Assembly: GCF_025446935.1 (NCBI RefSeq)
Contig: NZ_JAOEGN010000009.1
Location: forward strand, 17,016-81,015
Direction of reading: 5' to 3'
Length of the DNA: 64,000 nucleotides
Source: Paracholeplasma vituli
Lineage (GTDB): Bacteria > Bacillota_I > Bacilli_A > Acholeplasmatales > UBA5453
Both the position numbers and the translations under genes were made by a program. Positions 34,531-43,851 of the stretch are shown here, one piece after another. Each line of letters starts with the position of its first letter. Within the stretch, counting starts at the first letter, position 1. The notes below the pieces were generated by a model that was not told the origin of the DNA, made no database searches, and saw nothing but the letters and a program-made list of their open reading frames with translations.

Positions 34531-34683
34531 CGTAATTATATCCAAATTATATTTCTAAATCTCCCCATGTGTCATCACCTAAATCAATACCCAAATGAAT
34601 TTCATCACTTGTTAGTCAAACCATACAGCTCCGCCTTATATAAACCGTTTTTTGTCCTGATATGAATTCAATACATGGATTAC
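34531..34683. other. Intergenic stretch downstream of the lipoprotein pair
   Basis: No ORF or terminator is evident here. It lies between the decayed TnpB end and the stop of the leftward lipoprotein gene. Confidence 0.4.
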
Positions 34684-35574
34684 CTATCTAATAATGATTT
34701 CCTTATAGATGACAAACTCATCCCCATTATATGTCACTGTAAACACAAGATCGATACCTACCACAAGTTGTTCATAGCTTTGTTTGGATTCTACATCAAA
34801 CGAAATCATAACGCCATATCGTGATGACTCATAATTAATTAAAATGCCTGAATCTGGAAAACTCACAAATGTATCGATGTAGTTAGAAGGTCTGTGGTTG
34901 GTTAATTCGATTAATTGTGTATATGTCAGGTTTTCCATCGTATAAAACTCATTGTCTGCCATATGTACATTTTTAATTTCTAATGAATAATTCTTGTTGA
35001 AATTGAATCCTTCTTTCATCCCGAGTGCTTCTGCAGTAATCAAAAAGGCATAGGCATCTCTAGGTCTTTGAGTGAATAATGGACCCCTGTTATTCACATC
35101 GTTTTCTAAGCCTTCGATATAGGCGCTTGGAAATTGAGGTCTAATACCTGTATAGGTTTGATCACACTTAATCACCATTCGACCCTTGATGATATATAAA
35201 TCATTGGTTTCCTTAATCTTGAAAACCAATTGATCGATTGTGATGACTTTATCTGTTTTCTTAAGGAGCGTTATTTTGGATTTTGCGACATCGGTACGGA
35301 TATCCAAATCAATTAAGTCTACGTTTTCACCGATGGCTTTATCAAATTCCAATTGATCATCGTAAGGTACGAGTCCTGTAATGAACTCATCCTTAGGTAT
35401 CATTGCATGAGAGATAATATCGACCCAAAAGAATTTAGATTCGCCTTCATGCAACGTATACTCATAGTAAAAAGTGTTTGAACTGGTTTCGTAGTGTATA
35501 ACTTCATCCTTTTTACAACCAAACAGTGAAACTGAAATCAAAACCAGTAAAAATGATACAAATAATTTTTTCAT
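34684..35574 (-). CDS. Secreted lipoprotein, tandem duplicate 2
   Basis: 296 residues. Lipobox VSLFGC (Cys 20) followed by KKDEVIHYET. About 50-55% identical by eye to the gene at 35634-36521, including YEYTLHEGE, IDQLVFKIK-TND, FPSAYI, DAYAFLITAEAL and the C-terminal IYKEIII. Beta-rich with no recognised family. Tandem copy behind an ABC exporter pair; perhaps the extracytoplasmic partner or immunity-type protein. Confidence 0.8.
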   Translation of the reverse strand: MKKLFVSFLLVLISVSLFGCKKDEVIHYETSSNTFYYEYTLHEGESKFFWVDIISHAMIPKDEFITGLVPYDDQLEFDKAIGENVDLIDLDIRTDVAKSKITLLKKTDKVITIDQLVFKIKETNDLYIIKGRMVIKCDQTYTGIRPQFPSAYIEGLENDVNNRGPLFTQRPRDAYAFLITAEALGMKEGFNFNKNYSLEIKNVHMADNEFYTMENLTYTQLIELTNHRPSNYIDTFVSFPDSGILINYESSRYGVMISFDVESKQSYEQLVVGIDLVFTVTYNGDEFVIYKEIIIR

Positions 35575-35633
35575 AAAACCTCCATTTTGTTTTCATAACA
35601 AGTGAAAACTAGGGAACTACCAATTAATTATAT

Positions 35634-36521
35634 TTAGCTTAAAATGATTTCACGATAGATACTATACTCGTCTCCGTTGATGATAACATCAAAGATTAAA
35701 TCTAGACCGATAAAGAGATATGTATAGTCTTCTTTAGGTTTTAGGTCAAAGAATAACATCGTACCATATCTTGAATTCGTATAGTTTATCGTAATGTTTT
35801 CATTCGGAATGTCTTCTTGCTTATCGATATAATCATATAAATGATGTACAACTTGATCACCGAGTAGAGCGTATTTTACGAGTTCAACTGTATAAAACGA
35901 ATTTTCTTTAATGCGAAGACTTTGAATTTGTAATGAATAGCTTCGATCAAAATTGAAACCATTCTTCAAAAGCAGCTCATCTGCAGTAATCAAGAAAGCA
36001 TAGGCGTCTTTTGATCTTACGGGTATTAGATTCCCACGGTTTAATTCATCTTCTGTAAGTGGTACATACGATAGCGGGAACTTAGGATTCACACCCGTAT
36101 AACTAGAATCACAGTTAATAATCATGGTTCCACGGATAATCCACTCATCATTGGTTCCTTTGATTTTATAGATTAGTTTATCAATTGTGATGGTTTTATC
36201 GGTTTGTTTAAGTAATCGAACGGTTGAATTCTTATGATTAAGATCCACGGCTAAGTCGATTAAATCCAGATTAGTTCCCTCAGCACGATCAAATACTAAT
36301 TGATCCTCATAAGGTTCCATAGTCTGAATAAAATCGTTTGTCGAAGTCATTTCATAGGGTAAAAGTAATACTAGAAATTGCTTGGTTTCACCTTCATGCA
36401 TGGTATAGTCATAGTAAAAAATGTTTTCGGTTGTTTCATAGCGAATCACTTCATCTTTTTTACAACCGATTAGTGAAGATGAAATCATTACCAGTAAAAA
36501 GGATAATAAAATTTTTCTCAT
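35634..36521 (-). CDS. Secreted lipoprotein, tandem duplicate 1
   Basis: 295 residues. Lipobox SSLIGC, then KKDEVIRYET. Shares the motifs of its downstream neighbour (YDYTMHEGE, IDKLIYKIKGTND, DAYAFLITADEL, IYREIIL). Separated from the upstream ABC gene by a terminator (36571-36607), so it probably has its own promoter. Role unknown. Confidence 0.8.
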   Translation of the reverse strand: MRKILLSFLLVMISSSLIGCKKDEVIRYETTENIFYYDYTMHEGETKQFLVLLLPYEMTSTNDFIQTMEPYEDQLVFDRAEGTNLDLIDLAVDLNHKNSTVRLLKQTDKTITIDKLIYKIKGTNDEWIIRGTMIINCDSSYTGVNPKFPLSYVPLTEDELNRGNLIPVRSKDAYAFLITADELLLKNGFNFDRSYSLQIQSLRIKENSFYTVELVKYALLGDQVVHHLYDYIDKQEDIPNENITINYTNSRYGTMLFFDLKPKEDYTYLFIGLDLIFDVIINGDEYSIYREIILS

Positions 36522-36570
36522 ATAGCCTCCGTATCGTTATGTGTAATCGAGTACTCCACACTAATAGACG

Positions 36571-36607
36571 TAAAAATCTTCACTTTTTTGCTAGAAAAAT
36601 GAAGATT
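36571..36607 (-). terminator. Terminator after the MacB-like ABC pair
   Basis: AATCTTCA (36575-36582) and TGAAGATT (36600-36607) form an 8-bp stem whose middle is extended by T5/A5; on the minus strand TTTTT follows the stem. It lies just after the stop of the ABC gene at 36613. Confidence 0.8.
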
Positions 36608-36612
36608 ATTTT

Positions 36613-38766
36613 CTATTCTTTTATGCGTGTATATAAGGTATCAGTTTTAACTTTGATCTTGAAATAACTTAAGAACCCTTGGATGATCACTATACTAAAA
36701 ATAGTATACACAAATAAGACCGAAGGTTCAGGTATCAAAATGGATTCCTCCAAACCAAACAGATCATTTAAACTTCGTATAAAGCGTGGTCTTTTCAGAA
36801 TAAACAGGCTCATAAAAATGGCTATTAGAGTGAATCCATATAACGGAATCGTATATAGGAATCCTCTTTTAAAGGACGATATCCCAATCGTGAAGTAAAG
36901 CTGATTGATCGACTTATAATCCTTATAGATTCCATTCGATACCAACACGTAGGTGAATAGGATTAATAGCACAACTAGCGCTGTTACAGCGAGTATAGCC
37001 AGTTCATACGTCGCATTCAAACTCAATAAGTCTAATTCGACTTTAGGGTAAATTTCATAAGTATCGATATCTAATTTTTTTACGTCAATCTTTAAATCCT
37101 CATAAATCGGAAACATCCACGTTTTATACGGGATGACTTCATTTTCAAATAGACCATCGAGAATAGCTAAACGATAAGTTTCCTGGATGTAGAAACCAAC
37201 CTCGTATGGATTGGATGCATCTTCATAAATAACATCTTTAATACGAACGGTATTTGGGAAATTCTTTACTCCAAGCTTGGATTCTAGGCTGTCTACATTA
37301 AAGGTTAAGGTTTTCGAAATGAGTCCATTCAAAGTTGTTTCATACTCTGGTTTTAAAAGACTGCTTACCGATAAAATGATTTCATCTTCTTCTAATATGC
37401 TTGGAGCGGTTTTGAGATTGAGCCTTCTAAAGGCGAGAGATAGACTGGTCTCTTGTTTTAAAGTTTGTGAGGCTTGAGTAAACCACTTGGAATCGAGCGT
37501 AGTACCTTGTACTTCTATGTAGTTCTTAAGTACGTTTGAACTTACAAACAATGGGATGGTTTCTCGAATCACTGTTTCATACTTAGACGGTTGAAGGGCG
37601 GGATTGAGTTCATCGAGATATGTCTCTAGAGATTCATCGTAAATGGATTTAACTGTAACGGTTTGATTGAGTAAGGAAATCGTGTCTCCGGTTTCAATCG
37701 AATACTGCTCACCGATGTACTTAGGGATGATGATTTCATTTTCTAGAAGATGAAAGGTTTCTCCTTTAAAACGGAAGTGATTATCCTTTGAAAAATAACT
37801 ATCTACCGTTAAGACATCGCCTTCATAGGTAAACACTAACCGTTGTTTTAAGTAAGCATCATTCGCGTGAGAATTATTTGAGGGTATGTAATAAAGGTGG
37901 GTATCCAATAAGCGGTTCTTAATGATTTGAGATTCCTTTAAAGAGAGACTCGCTGTAAGTAAAATAATTAATAGAAATAATAATGTTTCTAATGCGAGAA
38001 ATACACCTAACTTAATTGGGTGTTTTTTGTATAAAACAACACTGGTTTTAATTAAGGGTTTTTTTAAACCTTTTGAGGAAGCTAATAACTTAGGTGTGTA
38101 TTCATGAGAATGTTCTACTCTTTTCTCAACAAAACCTTCTTTAGTTAGGTCCAATAACCGGTGTGAATAAGGTAGTTCTAACGTCTTCTTATGAGAAACC
38201 ATAAAGACGATTTTATCTTGAGTATAGGCTTTGATTACGTCGTAAATGAGCTTTGTTTTCACATCATCTAAGTTCGCTGCTGGTTCATCCAATAGGAGTA
38301 TGGATTTATCTTCAAGTAAGGTACGTGCTAACGCAGCCCGCGCTTTTTCACCTTTGGATAACTTTAATACCTTTTGATCGAGTAAGTGTTGAATTTGAAG
38401 TGAAACCGTTATATCTTCAATCACTTGTAAATCTCTGCTGACGAGTAAGAGGTTATCTCTTAGCCTCAAGTCGACATTGAGGTTTGTCCCTTGAAAAAGA
38501 TAACTGATGTGTTCTTGAATAAAACGTTGTCGTATATTCTCAGATTGATTTTGACAGGCTATGCCATCGTATAAAATCTCACCTTGTGTTGGATGATCCA
38601 ATAGTCCGATTAACTGTAAGAGCGTTGTTTTACCCACACCCGAAACGCCTGTGATAACAATGAGGTCATTCTTATGAAAGGTGTTGGTAAACCCATTTAA
38701 AACGGTGTTTTGGTTCGAAAAGGTTTTCGATACTTGTTTTAAGGTAATCGATTCGATTCTATTCAT
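36613..38766 (-). CDS. MacB-like ABC transporter, fused ATPase and permease (second half)
   Basis: 717 residues. ATPase domain 1-215: Walker A GVSGVGKTT (about 38-46), signature LSKGEKARAALARTL, Walker B ILLLDEP. Then TM1 (about 247-270), a large extracytoplasmic domain (about 275-590) and three C-terminal helices (about 595-615, 640-662, 693-710): the MacB/FtsX topology, with one ATPase per chain. It overlaps the upstream ABC gene by 8 bases, so the two chains may form a heterodimer. No two-component pair (BceRS-like) is present. Possible jobs: export of a peptide/protein, or mechanotransmission on a surface lipoprotein. Confidence 0.85.
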   Translation of the reverse strand: MNRIESITLKQVSKTFSNQNTVLNGFTNTFHKNDLIVITGVSGVGKTTLLQLIGLLDHPTQGEILYDGIACQNQSENIRQRFIQEHISYLFQGTNLNVDLRLRDNLLLVSRDLQVIEDITVSLQIQHLLDQKVLKLSKGEKARAALARTLLEDKSILLLDEPAANLDDVKTKLIYDVIKAYTQDKIVFMVSHKKTLELPYSHRLLDLTKEGFVEKRVEHSHEYTPKLLASSKGLKKPLIKTSVVLYKKHPIKLGVFLALETLLFLLIILLTASLSLKESQIIKNRLLDTHLYYIPSNNSHANDAYLKQRLVFTYEGDVLTVDSYFSKDNHFRFKGETFHLLENEIIIPKYIGEQYSIETGDTISLLNQTVTVKSIYDESLETYLDELNPALQPSKYETVIRETIPLFVSSNVLKNYIEVQGTTLDSKWFTQASQTLKQETSLSLAFRRLNLKTAPSILEEDEIILSVSSLLKPEYETTLNGLISKTLTFNVDSLESKLGVKNFPNTVRIKDVIYEDASNPYEVGFYIQETYRLAILDGLFENEVIPYKTWMFPIYEDLKIDVKKLDIDTYEIYPKVELDLLSLNATYELAILAVTALVVLLILFTYVLVSNGIYKDYKSINQLYFTIGISSFKRGFLYTIPLYGFTLIAIFMSLFILKRPRFIRSLNDLFGLEESILIPEPSVLFVYTIFSIVIIQGFLSYFKIKVKTDTLYTRIKE

Positions 38767-41104
38767 ATTGGATACTCTCTAGCACTTGTTTTTGTTGACG
38801 CCATACCATGGTGAGTGTTGAAAGGATGGTTGTTAAAAGCCAAGTTAAGGTTACTAGACTATACGCATAAGCTTCGTTTGAAATGAGCTCGCCCGGGAAA
38901 TGCACCGGATTCGTCACTATATTGAATACGAACTGTTTAAGTGGACTGGAAAGACTCATGAACACCAACCAAACGCTACTATAAACACCTAATAAAACGA
39001 GAATGGATAACCCAAGAAGGGTCTTCTTCTTCACGCCCATAAGTAATAACAACAAACGCTCTTTTTGCATACCTCGGATATAGTTTTGAATGAAGAGCCA
39101 AAGAAGCGTAAAACTGACGAGTCCGAGGACGATTGAAATGAGTGTAATGAAATTACTGAGGGTTTGGGTGTTTTCTAAAGCTAAGTCTAACGACTCAATT
39201 TCATCGGTTTGGACCAGAATCGTATTCGATTGAATGTCATCAAAGGCTTCTTGAATGAACGCTTTTGGATAATAGATGGGTTCTACTAAAGAATAGGTTA
39301 AATACCCATCTTCGAAGATAGCTTCTTGTAAGGAATCGAATAAGGTTTCATGCACCAAAATTTGATCTTCTATTTTGGGTGGATTAGACCCTATATACCC
39401 GTAATAACCGACGACTTCGACTGCACTCGGAAAAAGTGAAGATGGAAAATAGTTTTCTGCCGATAGGGTTACACTGGGATTGAAGGACTGTCTAAACGAC
39501 TCAATCACAACATCACTACTTGGATTATTACTTAAGAGTTCGTATATCAAGCGGGAGGGTACCACAATCTCACTCGCTTTTTCAGGTAGACGACCATTTA
39601 AATAGTACCCTCCCGATGCAGGGACGTTTTCTTCATCGTAGAAGGTATCTGTTATCAAAGTATCCTTAATCAAGCGGACTTGAAACTGCCCAATGGTATA
39701 AATCCCTTTATAAATAGGAACCGTAGGATGGTTCAATGTGAGGTAGTCATTGTAGGTTTCTAGTACCGTCTTTATGCCTTCACGATACGTTTGATTAAGG
39801 ATACCCGTGGTTTTGATAAAGTCTTCATAAAAGGTTTCATCGATGATACATGGAAAATAGGTATCTCCAGTCTCATTAAACTCTGTATCGATGGTAAATA
39901 CATCCACAATGACAAAACGGTACTCTATCGTACCTTCATACGAAAAATGAGTCGGTAAAACATCCCCGATTTGATAGTAGAGTCCTGTTTCCGCAATCCG
40001 ATCCAATAGGGTTTGACTCACTAGGATAGGACTATACTTAATGGTGAGCGTATCTACATATTCGGTTGGCACTACATAATCGTTGAGGTTTAATCCTAAT
40101 AGGCTTATTGTTTGATCGGATTGAAATAAAGCTTTCATCTCTACATCCCGAATCGGTGACAAATGAACCGTTTTTAAGGCGTTATGTTCGGTTAGATACG
40201 TGTTTGGATTTGTGTCCTTTGTATAGTTTTTATCGGTAGCGAGATAATAGTCATAGTTCAAGTGATTGAGGCTATTTTGTAAGGTTGAATCTGGATCGAC
40301 TTGATTCAATAGACTAAACGAAAACACCGTTAACAGTAAAAAGAAAAAGGAGACAACACTAAACAATAACATCCATTGTTGATGGATGAGTCGTTTCAAC
40401 ATCCATTTCGTAATCAGTGATTTTTGTTTGGGTGATTCATACGTTATATTGAGAGTTTCATTAGAAACCTGTTTTTCTGGGTTGATTAAAACAGACTTGA
40501 CGATTCGCCCTTGTTCGAGTTCGTAATAGGTGTCACAATACGATTTCACGAAGTCTGATTCGTGACTGGCTACGAGAATGAGTTTGTTCTTACTCAATTT
40601 GGACAAACAGTCGAATACAGTTCTCGCATGTTTTGGATCGAGGTTCGCAGTGGGTTCATCAAACAATAGAATCGGTTTACTCGATAATAACCCTCGACAA
40701 ATGGACACACGTTCTTTTTCTCCTTTAGAAAGTCTATTCGCTAATTTGCTTTCTAAATGTTTAATTCCAAGTGTTTGAGTAACCTTATGAATCGAAGCTT
40801 CATCCGAATTGACCAATCTAAGATTATCTAAAACTGTAAGGTCCTTAAAGTGGTTATTATCAATCGCTATATACTCTATATTAGAAGGAGCAGATAGTAC
40901 ATTTTCATCATCAATCAGATAGTTACCATTTTGGATTTTTATTAGCCCTGCTAACATATTTAGAATAGTTGTTTTACCGGAGCCAGATGAGCCAATTAGA
41001 CCAACTAGGGATGGTGATTTTGAAGAAATTTTTATATCAGCCAATTGAAATGTTCTATCGGCTTGTGTCATTTTGTGTAAATCTATGTTTAGAGTAATCT
41101 TCAT
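38759..41104 (-). CDS. MacB-like ABC transporter, fused ATPase and permease (first half)
   Basis: 781 residues. ATPase domain 1-220 (GSSGSGKTT, LSKGEKERVSICRGL, ILLFDEPTANLDPKHA). TM1 about 245-266, extracytoplasmic domain about 270-650, then three helices (about 655-678, 692-715, 742-765). Same plan as the 717-residue gene that follows, but clearly diverged. The short gap after the upstream secreted-protein gene carries a hairpin (41131-41167), so transporter levels may be kept lower than the secreted protein. Family: ABC-type antimicrobial-peptide/lipoprotein transporters. Confidence 0.85.
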   Translation of the reverse strand: MKITLNIDLHKMTQADRTFQLADIKISSKSPSLVGLIGSSGSGKTTILNMLAGLIKIQNGNYLIDDENVLSAPSNIEYIAIDNNHFKDLTVLDNLRLVNSDEASIHKVTQTLGIKHLESKLANRLSKGEKERVSICRGLLSSKPILLFDEPTANLDPKHARTVFDCLSKLSKNKLILVASHESDFVKSYCDTYYELEQGRIVKSVLINPEKQVSNETLNITYESPKQKSLITKWMLKRLIHQQWMLLFSVVSFFFLLLTVFSFSLLNQVDPDSTLQNSLNHLNYDYYLATDKNYTKDTNPNTYLTEHNALKTVHLSPIRDVEMKALFQSDQTISLLGLNLNDYVVPTEYVDTLTIKYSPILVSQTLLDRIAETGLYYQIGDVLPTHFSYEGTIEYRFVIVDVFTIDTEFNETGDTYFPCIIDETFYEDFIKTTGILNQTYREGIKTVLETYNDYLTLNHPTVPIYKGIYTIGQFQVRLIKDTLITDTFYDEENVPASGGYYLNGRLPEKASEIVVPSRLIYELLSNNPSSDVVIESFRQSFNPSVTLSAENYFPSSLFPSAVEVVGYYGYIGSNPPKIEDQILVHETLFDSLQEAIFEDGYLTYSLVEPIYYPKAFIQEAFDDIQSNTILVQTDEIESLDLALENTQTLSNFITLISIVLGLVSFTLLWLFIQNYIRGMQKERLLLLLMGVKKKTLLGLSILVLLGVYSSVWLVFMSLSSPLKQFVFNIVTNPVHFPGELISNEAYAYSLVTLTWLLTTILSTLTMVWRQQKQVLESIQYE

Positions 41105-41130
41105 GTCATATATCTCCTAGTGAATATTAT

Positions 41131-41167
41131 AATGGTGTAGCGTATAAAATGTAAACACTACACCATT
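41131..41167 (-). terminator. Hairpin between the secreted-protein gene and the ABC pair (attenuator-like)
   Basis: AATGGTGTAG (41131-41140) pairs with CTACACCATT (41158-41167): a 10-bp perfect stem with a 17-base loop, without a strong T run after it on the minus strand. It lies within the likely operon, so partial termination or mRNA stabilisation is more likely than a full stop. Confidence 0.5.
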
Positions 41168-41175
41168 ATATTTAA

Positions 41176-42006
41176 TTAGATTAAATAGTAAGTTGAGTTC
41201 GGATCATTTTGTTTAATATAAATAAATGCTGTAGTTAAGGTATCTTCATTTACACCGACAATCTTTAATGAGCGATTAGAACTTCCTGTTACCTTAGTTC
41301 CCCACCACCAAATTTCGTATTCTGTATACGTTATGTCAAGAACATAATAATAGCCGACTTCACCGATACTAATCGAATAGCCAGCTGGACAGTATGCAGC
41401 GATTAAGCTATCCACTATCATTGTCCCTGAGTACTCCATTTCAGTAAATGATTTTCTCGTATAAAGGTAGTTGTAACTATAAGATATATCAGTTGATGAT
41501 TTGGCTTTCATATCGCCACTAGCGCTTAAACCATCACTTGAATAGTTTGTAGAAGCATATAAATTGGCTTCAAAGGAATAACTCATGTTTCTGGAGAAGT
41601 AGTAGGTGTAGTCCTCAGTTTCTTGATATTTGCGTGTAGTTGTTAATTGTGATGTAACACTTCCACTTTCAAGAACAGATTTAGTATAATAACCGCCGAA
41701 ATAATTAGAGTATACACCATAATATCTCTTTATTGAGTTAACAGTATATTTGTAATAATGTTCAATGATACCAACTCTAAACCTAGATGATGTATATTGT
41801 TGATTTGTCACAAGATTACCTAATTGAGAATAATCTGATTGAGTAGTAGAATACATTGAACCGCTTCCTGATTCACTAACAAGTTCATGAATTGGTTTTA
41901 CACTTTCATCCATAGTTGCTACTTTAGCGTTAACTTTAATTGAAACCACAAATAACATAAATGCTAGAGTAATAAACATCAATAGGCCTTTTTTCATTTG
42001 TTTCAC
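41176..42006 (-). CDS. Secreted beta-rich, Tyr/Ser-rich protein, unknown
   Basis: 276 residues. Sec signal (about 1-27, cleavage after VNA) without lipobox. The mature part is rich in Tyr, Ser and Thr with long stretches of alternating polar/hydrophobic residues (MSYSFEANLYASTNYSS, STDISYSYNYLYTRKSF), then a hydrophobic hairpin-like VDSLIAAYCPAGYS and GEVGYYYVLDITYTEYEIWWWG. The alternation recalls beta-pore-forming (aerolysin/MTX2-like) proteins, but no family motif is established. AGGAGGTG is a near-perfect RBS. The leading gene of a set with two MacB-like transporters; it could be their cargo, a surface toxin or a structural protein. Confidence 0.65.
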   Translation of the reverse strand: MKQMKKGLLMFITLAFMLFVVSIKVNAKVATMDESVKPIHELVSESGSGSMYSTTQSDYSQLGNLVTNQQYTSSRFRVGIIEHYYKYTVNSIKRYYGVYSNYFGGYYTKSVLESGSVTSQLTTTRKYQETEDYTYYFSRNMSYSFEANLYASTNYSSDGLSASGDMKAKSSTDISYSYNYLYTRKSFTEMEYSGTMIVDSLIAAYCPAGYSISIGEVGYYYVLDITYTEYEIWWWGTKVTGSSNRSLKIVGVNEDTLTTAFIYIKQNDPNSTYYLI

Positions 42007-42372
42007 CTCCTTTCTATAGTAAGATTTAGTATTTGAAACTTTATACTTACTTAATGATCCACCTAATAAAACGAAAAAAAAACTGTTTTTGTCCGCTTTT
42101 TTATTATTTTTTTCTATTTTTTTATTTTATTTATTTGTTTTAACTGAAAAATATTAACATTATATTTTAAAATTTAAAATATAATAATTCAGTATTACTT
42201 TTTCTATTTTATTTTTAGGAAATTAACTCTTTTTTTTATTAACTAAGAAGTAACATTATACAAACATTATGAGTTGCATATTTCTTATTCATTTTGTTGA
42301 TTTCATGTCGCTTGTGTCCATCAACCAATACGATCCCTTTCGTGATATAATTTTCTTAATCGAGGTGTATGT
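42007..42372. other. AT-rich divergent intergenic region
   Basis: No ORF. It holds a 27-base palindrome (42159-42185), long T/A runs from 42060 to 42260, the upstream region of the secreted-protein gene (minus) and of the fructokinase gene (plus; TATAAT 42346-42351 and GAGGTG before its ATG). Confidence 0.7.
42159..42185. repeat. 27-base perfect palindrome
   Basis: 13-base arms (ATTATATTTTAAA / TTTAAAATATAAT) around a single A, inside an A/T run upstream of the secreted-protein gene and 188 bases before the fructokinase start. Could be an operator, an AT-rich cruciform or a chance product of very low GC. Confidence 0.7.
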
Positions 42373-43323
42373 ATGAAACATTTAGTGAGTATCGGAGAAT
42401 TGCTCATCGATTTTATCCCTTTAGAAAAAGGAACAAAACTTAAAGATGTCTCTGGGTTTACGAAATACCCAGGTGGCGCACCTGCGAATGTCGCGGTTGC
42501 GGGGGCGAAATCAGGTATTAAAAGTTACTTCTTGGGTCAAGTCGGAAAAGACGCGTTTGGCGACTTTTTGGTCGACTCTTTAAAAGGTTATGGTGTCGAT
42601 TGTAGTTATTTAAAACAAAGCAGTCTCGCCAATACCGCGCTCGCGTTTGTCACGTTAAGTGATACCGGTGAACGAGACTTCATCTTCTACCGTGACCCAT
42701 CCGCGGACCAATTGTATGGTCCACATCAAATCCCTAAAGCGATTCTTAAAGACTGTGTCCTTCACTTCTGTTCCGTGAGTCTTTCTGAGTACCCAATCAA
42801 AGATGCTCACAGTGAAGCGATTGATCTAGCGAGAAAAGCAGGTAGTTTTATCAGTTTCGATCCAAACTTAAGATTGTCCTTATGGCCAAACCACAAAGCT
42901 TATAAAGAAGTCATTCATGAGTTCTTATCTCTTGCAGACTTGGTTAAAGTATCTTCCGATGAACTCGAATTCATTACAGGAAAAAAGGAGGAGTCCAAAG
43001 CGATTCAATCCTTGTTTGTCGGAAATGTCCAATATGTTATTTTAACTCAAGGTTCCTTAGGTTCAACCTTCTTTAGTAAAGCGGGTTTAAGTTTCCACAT
43101 GCCTGGTTTTAAGGTCGATGTTAAAGATACAACAGGCGCTGGAGACGCCTTCATCGGTGCTTTCTTATCCGAAATGATCAAAAAAGATTTAGTCTTTAGT
43201 GAAGAAAATGTATCGAATGCATTAAGGATAGCGAATGCGAAAGCAGCCCTCACCACAACACAATTTGGTGGGATGTCAGCCATCCCTACTGAATCGGAAT
43301 TTGAAGCCTTATTTAACGATTAA
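42373..43323 (+). CDS. scrK: Fructokinase (PfkB family)
   Basis: 316 residues. Seen: GELLIDFIP, YPGGAPANVAVAGAKSG (about 34-50) and DTTGAGDAFIGAFLSEM (about 255-271, catalytic Asp). The combination is typical of Firmicute fructokinases (ScrK/YdhR-like) that phosphorylate fructose at C6. TATAAT at 42346-42351 and GAGGTG before the ATG. A single gene closed by the terminator at 43323. The exact sugar is inferred from family. Confidence 0.85.
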   Translation: MKHLVSIGELLIDFIPLEKGTKLKDVSGFTKYPGGAPANVAVAGAKSGIKSYFLGQVGKDAFGDFLVDSLKGYGVDCSYLKQSSLANTALAFVTLSDTGERDFIFYRDPSADQLYGPHQIPKAILKDCVLHFCSVSLSEYPIKDAHSEAIDLARKAGSFISFDPNLRLSLWPNHKAYKEVIHEFLSLADLVKVSSDELEFITGKKEESKAIQSLFVGNVQYVILTQGSLGSTFFSKAGLSFHMPGFKVDVKDTTGAGDAFIGAFLSEMIKKDLVFSEENVSNALRIANAKAALTTTQFGGMSAIPTESEFEALFND

Positions 43324-43350
43324 GCCCCCATCGCTGGGGGCTTTTCTTTT
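43323..43350 (+). terminator. Terminator of the fructokinase gene
   Basis: AGCCCCC ATCGCT GGGGGCT followed by TTTCTTTT; 7-bp G/C stem. Confidence 0.9.
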
Positions 43351-43366
43351 GTTGAGGATTCAAACA

Positions 43367-43627
43367 TTAACTCTCTTTTGTTTTAAGGTGTTTATCCAAA
43401 GGGATTAATATGTAATGTGTCGATACCGCAATAAAGAGAAAGAGAAAGAACAGCGGAAATGGTCTGGTGTAGTTCCAAAAATCATCCCACTGCACGATAT
43501 TATCCATGGTCCATGTCCCATAGGTGGATAAATATAACACACTTCCCACACTGAGTAACGCAAACAAAAAGGTGAATATCGTGGTTAATAATTGAATGTA
43601 ACCTACCACATGATAAATCAGTTTCAT
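43367..43627 (-). CDS. Small two-to-three helix membrane protein, unknown
   Basis: 86 residues with hydrophobic helices at about 5-28 and 55-72 and a polar KHLKTKES tail. GGGTGA lies before the ATG. No family recognised. Single gene, convergent with the fructokinase gene, and divergent from the 43852 operon. Confidence 0.55.
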   Translation of the reverse strand: MKLIYHVVGYIQLLTTIFTFLFALLSVGSVLYLSTYGTWTMDNIVQWDDFWNYTRPFPLFFLFLFIAVSTHYILIPLDKHLKTKES

Positions 43628-43787
43628 AGAATCACCCTATCTTTTAGTTACATTATACAGGATTGTTTTCCTAACTTAAATAAGTTATATACTTAATACA
43701 ACTATTTTATGGATTTAATTGCCCTAACCTTTTATGCGATTTTACAATTTAATTTCAATGATGATCGTTTTTTTCTTCAAATAGGAA

Positions 43788-43815
43788 TTGACATTGATTT
43801 GGGATGGTATATAAT
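43788..43815 (+). promoter_or_regulatory. Promoter of the 43852-46358 operon
   Basis: TTGACA (43788-43793), 16 bases, TATAAT (43810-43815), followed by AGGAGA and the ATG at 43852. Both hexamers match consensus. Confidence 0.85.
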
Positions 43816-43851
43816 TAAATTATCGAAAAACAATAATTTTAGGAGAAAAAT

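Noticed and set aside
42060..42260. A/T-rich region as a replication origin
   Set aside because: No DnaA-box cluster (TTATNCACA) or dnaA/dnaN genes were seen near it.
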